From: Actinomycetes bacterium | Lineage (GTDB): Bacteria > Actinomycetota > Actinomycetes > Actinomycetales > Microbacteriaceae | Assembly (NCBI GenBank): GCA_023432305.1 | Contig: JAEYUT010000371.1 | Coordinates: 1-6,748 of the forward strand | Direction: 5' to 3' | Length of the DNA: 6,748 nucleotides | Part shown: positions 4,156 to 6,748 of the stretch, piece after piece | Layout: the number at the start of each line of letters is the position of its first letter | How positions within the stretch are numbered: position 1 is the stretch's first letter | The notes under the pieces: generated by a model | What the model saw: only the letters and a program-made list of their open reading frames with translations | What the model was told of the DNA's origin: nothing | Database searches by the model: none | Position numbers and translations under genes: made by a program

Positions 4156-5296
4156 ACAGCGCGACCGTCGCCGCGACGACGGTCAGCGGCGCCGCGATGA
4201 GCCCGAGCAGCATGTAGCGGCGCCAGGAGAACTCGACGCCGAGCGAGCGCAGGCGGTCGTGCCACAGCAGCACCGCGAGCGACGCCCACGGGGTGATGAG
4301 CGGACCGGCGTTCACGCCGATGAGAAGCGCCGCGATGCGTGCGGGGGAGTCGGCGACCTGCTCGAGCGCGAGGTACGCCGGCAGGTTGTCGACGAGGTTC
4401 GCACCCACGGCACCCGACGCCGAGAGCCGCAGCAGCGCGGCGAGCGAATCCCCCGTCCCGGTGATCGCGCCGAGCGCCTCCGCGAGACCCGCCGCGTGCG
4501 CGGCTTCCACCACCAGGAAGAGTCCGCTCGCGAACAGCACCAGCCCCCACGGCACGAGTCGCACGTGCACCCAGCTGGGCGTGCGCACCGCGAAGACCAC
4601 GAGCAGCACGACGGCGGCGATGCTCGACGGGATCCACACCGGCATGCCGCTCACGAGCAGGGGGATGAGCGCTGTCACGACGATCGCCGAGACCCAGAAC
4701 AGAACCGGATCATGTGGCGCTTCACGCGCCGTCCGCACGTACCGCGTGCCGATCTCGCGACGGAACACGATCGCGATGATGACGCACGGCACGACGACCG
4801 CGACGAGGGCCGGCGCGGCCATGAGCGCGGCGAACCGCGCCGGGTCGGAGAAGCCGAGCGCATGCTCCGCGAGCAGGTTGGTGAGGTTCGAGACCGGCAG
4901 CAGCAGCGATCCGGTGTTCGCGAGCCACACGGTCGTGAGCGCGAATGGCAGCGGGGGGTAGCCGTGACGCCGGGCGAGGATGACGACCACGGGGGTCAGC
5001 AGAACAGCCGTGGTGTCGAGGGACAGGAACACGGTCGCCAGGGCGGCGAGGGCGACGATGAGCAGCCACAGCACCCAGCCTCGGCCGCGCCCCAGTCTCG
5101 CGAGACGCTCCGCGACGGCGGCGAAGACCCCCGCGCGATCCGCGAGCTCGGCGACGATCGTCACAGCGACGGCGAACAGCAGCACCGGCCACACGCGATC
5201 CCCGATGGCGAGCGCGTCAGCCGCCGGGAGCAGCCCCGTCGCGATCGCGACGGCGCCGAGCCCGAGCAGAGAGATGCCGATGACTGCGAGACGCAC
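4142..5296 (-). CDS. ArsB/SLC13-like (ion transporter superfamily) inner-membrane permease
   Basis: 384 residues, almost wholly hydrophobic, with about ten to eleven membrane spans. The motifs fit the ArsB/NhaD branch of the ion transporter superfamily. LSLDTTAVLLTPVVV (91-105) and the NLTNLLAE segment (137-144) lie in the first half. GANLVDNLPAYLALE (298-312) and GVNAGPLITPWASLAVLLW (327-345) mirror them in the second half, giving the inverted-repeat architecture of the family. The start chosen is GTG at 5294-5296 (MRLAVIG). The frame stays open far upstream, but that part is the shadow of the acetyltransferase gene. There is no ribosome-binding site; TACGCT (complement of 5303-5308) lies six bases before the GTG, so a leaderless mRNA is possible. 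No arsenic regulator or arsenate reductase is nearby, so arsenite, another anion, or Na+/H+ exchange all remain possible substrates. Confidence 0.88.
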   Translation of the reverse strand: MRLAVIGISLLGLGAVAIATGLLPAADALAIGDRVWPVLLFAVAVTIVAELADRAGVFAAVAERLARLGRGRGWVLWLLIVALAALATVFLSLDTTAVLLTPVVVILARRHGYPPLPFALTTVWLANTGSLLLPVSNLTNLLAEHALGFSDPARFAALMAAPALVAVVVPCVIIAIVFRREIGTRYVRTAREAPHDPVLFWVSAIVVTALIPLLVSGMPVWIPSSIAAVVLLVVFAVRTPSWVHVRLVPWGLVLFASGLFLVVEAAHAAGLAEALGAITGTGDSLAALLRLSASGAVGANLVDNLPAYLALEQVADSPARIAALLIGVNAGPLITPWASLAVLLWHDRLRSLGVEFSWRRYMLLGLIAAPLTVVAATVALWLSL

Positions 5297-5344
5297 CGGA
5301 TGAGCGTAATCCGCGCGGGTGCCCGACGCGCGCGACAATGGGGT
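5297..5344. promoter_or_regulatory. 48-bp divergent promoter region between permease and acetyltransferase
   Basis: Only 48 bases separate the two start codons. Each gene has a -10-like hexamer at the distance expected for a leaderless start: GACAAT (5334-5339) for the rightward gene, and TACGCT (complement of 5303-5308) for the leftward one. Convincing -35 boxes are missing on both sides. Two back-to-back polymerases could hardly fit, so expression may be mutually exclusive. Inference only. Confidence 0.4.
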
Positions 5345-5815
5345 GTGGATACCGCCGCCATCGGGCTTGCCGACCTCGCCGACCCGCGCGTGCTGCAGGT
5401 GCTCGAAGAGCACCTCGCCGACATGCACGCCAGCTCGCCCGCGTGCAGCGTGCACGCGCTGGATGTCTCGGGCCTCGCACGCCCGGACGTCACTTTGTGG
5501 GCGATCGCGGACGGCGACGAGGTGCTCGGAACCGTCGCGCTCAGGGAGCTTGAGCCCGGGCACGGCGAGCTCAAGTCGATGCGCACGGTCGCCGCGGCAC
5601 GCGGGCGCGGGATCGGCCGCCGCCTGCTCGCTCACGTGCTCGATGAGGCGCGTCGGCGCGGATACCGCCGGGTGAGTCTCGAGACGGGATCGCAGGACTT
5701 CTTCATCCCGGCTCGCACGCTCTACGCACGCGCGGGCTTCGTCGTGACGGAGCCGTTCGCCGACTACGTGCTCGATCCGAACAGCGTCTACATGACGATC
5801 GAGCTCGCCCCGTGA
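5345..5815 (+). CDS. GNAT family N-acetyltransferase
   Basis: 156 residues, a single GNAT domain that would transfer an acetyl group from acetyl-CoA to an amine. The acetyl-CoA binding motif A is ELKSMRT (75-81) followed by RGRGIGRRLL (86-95), matching the R/Q-x-x-G-x-G/A rule. Motif B is visible as TLYARAGFVV near the end, then PFADYVLDPNSVYM. The N-terminal half carries the SVHALD segment (35-40) typical of a subgroup of bacterial GNATs. GTG at 5345 is chosen because it gives the usual short N-terminus before LADLADPRVLQVLEEH. ATG at 5300 would add 15 residues and overlap the permease promoter. No ribosome-binding site is seen. GACAAT (5334-5339) lies five bases before the GTG, again suggesting a leaderless mRNA. 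The substrate is unknown. The stop overlaps the next start by four bases. Confidence 0.92.
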   Translation: MDTAAIGLADLADPRVLQVLEEHLADMHASSPACSVHALDVSGLARPDVTLWAIADGDEVLGTVALRELEPGHGELKSMRTVAAARGRGIGRRLLAHVLDEARRRGYRRVSLETGSQDFFIPARTLYARAGFVVTEPFADYVLDPNSVYMTIELAP

Positions 5816-6748
5816 CCGCGGACACAGCACCGCTCGGCCGCGGACCGGCTGGGCGCGTCGCGCTCGGGCTGCTCGGAGCGACGGCGGTCGCGCTCGGCAT
5901 CGTGCTCATCGTGCGGCCCACCACGTCACTCGGCACGATGGCGTGGCTGCTCGGCATCGCCCTGATCGTGCAGGCCGGCATCGAGCTGCTCTCCGATCGC
6001 GACACCGAACGGCGGGCTGTCCGAATCGCGGCCGCGATCCTGTGGGCGGCCGCGGCGATCGTCGTGCTCGCCCTGCCCGGTCTCACGGTGCGCATCACGA
6101 CCGTCGTCGTCGCGGTCGCGCTCGTCATCCGCGGCGTGCTGCAGCTCGGCTCGGTGGTGCGCGCCGGACAGACCGCGGATGCGCGCATCGCCGCCGGTGC
6201 CGTGGGAGCGGCCACCGTGATCGCGGGAGTGCTCGCGCTGACCTGGCCGGATGTCACGGCGCTTGTGGTGGCTGTGGCCTTCGGCGGTCTGCTGATCGTC
6301 ACCGGCATCCGGATGCTCGTGCTCGCCATCCGTCAGCATCGTGCGGCGCGGGTCGCCCGGGAGCGGCCGCTGTGGGCGAGGTGGACGCGCACTGTCGCCG
6401 CGGTCCTCGCCCTCGCCCTCGCGATCGCGGGCGCGGGCCTGAGCCTGCGGCTGAGCGCAGGGCCCGCCGTCGACGAGTTCTACGCCTCCCCGCGCGATGT
6501 GCCCGTCGAACCCGGCGAGCTCATCCGCGCCGAGCGCTTCGACCGCGGGGTTCCCGAGAGCGCGCGCGCCTGGCGCATCCTCTACACGACCACGACGGGC
6601 GACGGCGAGCCCGCGGTGGCCAGCGGGCTCGTGGTCGTGCCGCGCGACGGCGACGGAGAATGGCCCGTCATCGACTGGACCCACGGCACCACGGGCGTCG
6701 CCCGCCACTGCGCGCCGTCGCTCGCCGATGAGCCGTTCACCTCGGGAG
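5812..6748 (+). CDS. HdeD-like (DUF308) membrane domain fused to secretory-lipase-type alpha/beta-hydrolase (3' end outside window)
   Basis: GTG at 5812 overlaps the acetyltransferase stop (GTGA), and the frame is open to the window edge: 312 residues without a stop. Residues 14-34, 40-60, 70-90, 95-116, 127-145 and 148-173 are six hydrophobic spans with the G-x-x-L and short-loop style of HdeD/DUF308 proteins (for example VRPTTSLGTMAWLLGIALIV, 34-53). A basic loop (175-194) leads to a seventh span, 195-214. The following part, DEFYASPRDVPVEPGELIRAE, GVPESARAWRILYTT and the VIDWTHGTTGVARHCAPS segment (286-303), matches the N-terminal half of secretory lipases/esterases. HGTTG is their oxyanion-loop region. 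The nucleophile (G-x-S-x-G), Asp and His would lie beyond the window. The hydrolase should face outside. The substrate is unknown; lipid or ester is a family-based inference. The opening four-base overlap implies translational coupling with the acetyltransferase. Confidence 0.88.
   Translation, partial: MTADTAPLGRGPAGRVALGLLGATAVALGIVLIVRPTTSLGTMAWLLGIALIVQAGIELLSDRDTERRAVRIAAAILWAAAAIVVLALPGLTVRITTVVVAVALVIRGVLQLGSVVRAGQTADARIAAGAVGAATVIAGVLALTWPDVTALVVAVAFGGLLIVTGIRMLVLAIRQHRAARVARERPLWARWTRTVAAVLALALAIAGAGLSLRLSAGPAVDEFYASPRDVPVEPGELIRAERFDRGVPESARAWRILYTTTTGDGEPAVASGLVVVPRDGDGEWPVIDWTHGTTGVARHCAPSLADEPFTSG

Noticed and set aside
4142..5296. Calling the permease an arsenite pump outright
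   Set aside because: The motifs fit the wider ArsB/NhaD/SLC13 group, and no ars regulator, arsenate reductase or arsenite-binding gene accompanies it.
4259..5344. N-terminal extension of the acetyltransferase reaching back over the permease gene
   Set aside because: It reads antisense through the permease and is Arg/Glu/His-rich. GNAT homologues start near the GTG at 5345.
5926..6731. Long frames on both strands over the end of the window (leftward 5926-6708, rightward 5943-6731)
   Set aside because: They are low-complexity Arg-, Ala- or Asp/His-rich readings. The frame from GTG 5812 gives clear membrane spans followed by a lipase HGTTG motif.

Overview
The window is GC-rich, with dense short genes, GTG starts and no selenocysteine, plasmid or phage signs. 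Its gene content (a CHAP protein of a style seen in Microbacterium, a sortase-E-type surface protein, a CsoR/CstR-family regulator) points to a high-GC actinobacterium, most likely a member of the Microbacteriaceae. That assignment rests on protein style only, because no rRNA or housekeeping marker is present. It looks like ordinary chromosome of the genus with a few accessory modules.

Layout. Positions 1-382 hold the 3' end of a CHAP cell-wall hydrolase. A tRNA-Arg(CCT) follows at 450-524, with its own likely promoter. At 555-1897 lies a compact reactive-sulfur module. A CstR-type repressor is read leftward, and three genes are read rightward: a 61-residue Cys-rich protein, a cytosolic thioredoxin and a rhodanese lipoprotein. 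The divergent promoter region contains two 16-bp operator-like palindromes exactly 21 bp apart. A 218-bp intergenic region rich in inverted GTCCCC elements and hairpins leads into a secreted, LAATG-anchored surface protein (2116-3237). A strong GC hairpin separates that gene from an unrecognised 132-residue protein (3338-3736) and a DUF488 protein (3779-4132).

An ArsB/SLC13-like permease is read leftward (4142-5296). Divergent from it are a GNAT acetyltransferase (5345-5815) and, overlapping it by four bases, a gene that runs off the window end. That last gene joins an HdeD-like (DUF308) multi-pass membrane domain to the start of an extracellular alpha/beta-hydrolase of the secretory-lipase type.

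How the genes work together. The best-supported functional unit is the sulfur module. Its repressor has lost the copper-ligand His of CsoR and keeps the two cysteines, which is the persulfide-sensor pattern. It sits next to thioredoxin and rhodanese, whose chemistry is reduction or transfer of sulfane sulfur. The other genes are short independent units. Several appear to start without a ribosome-binding site, consistent with leaderless mRNAs. No CRISPR array, insertion sequence, integrase or origin is visible. No stretch longer than about 220 bases lacks a gene.
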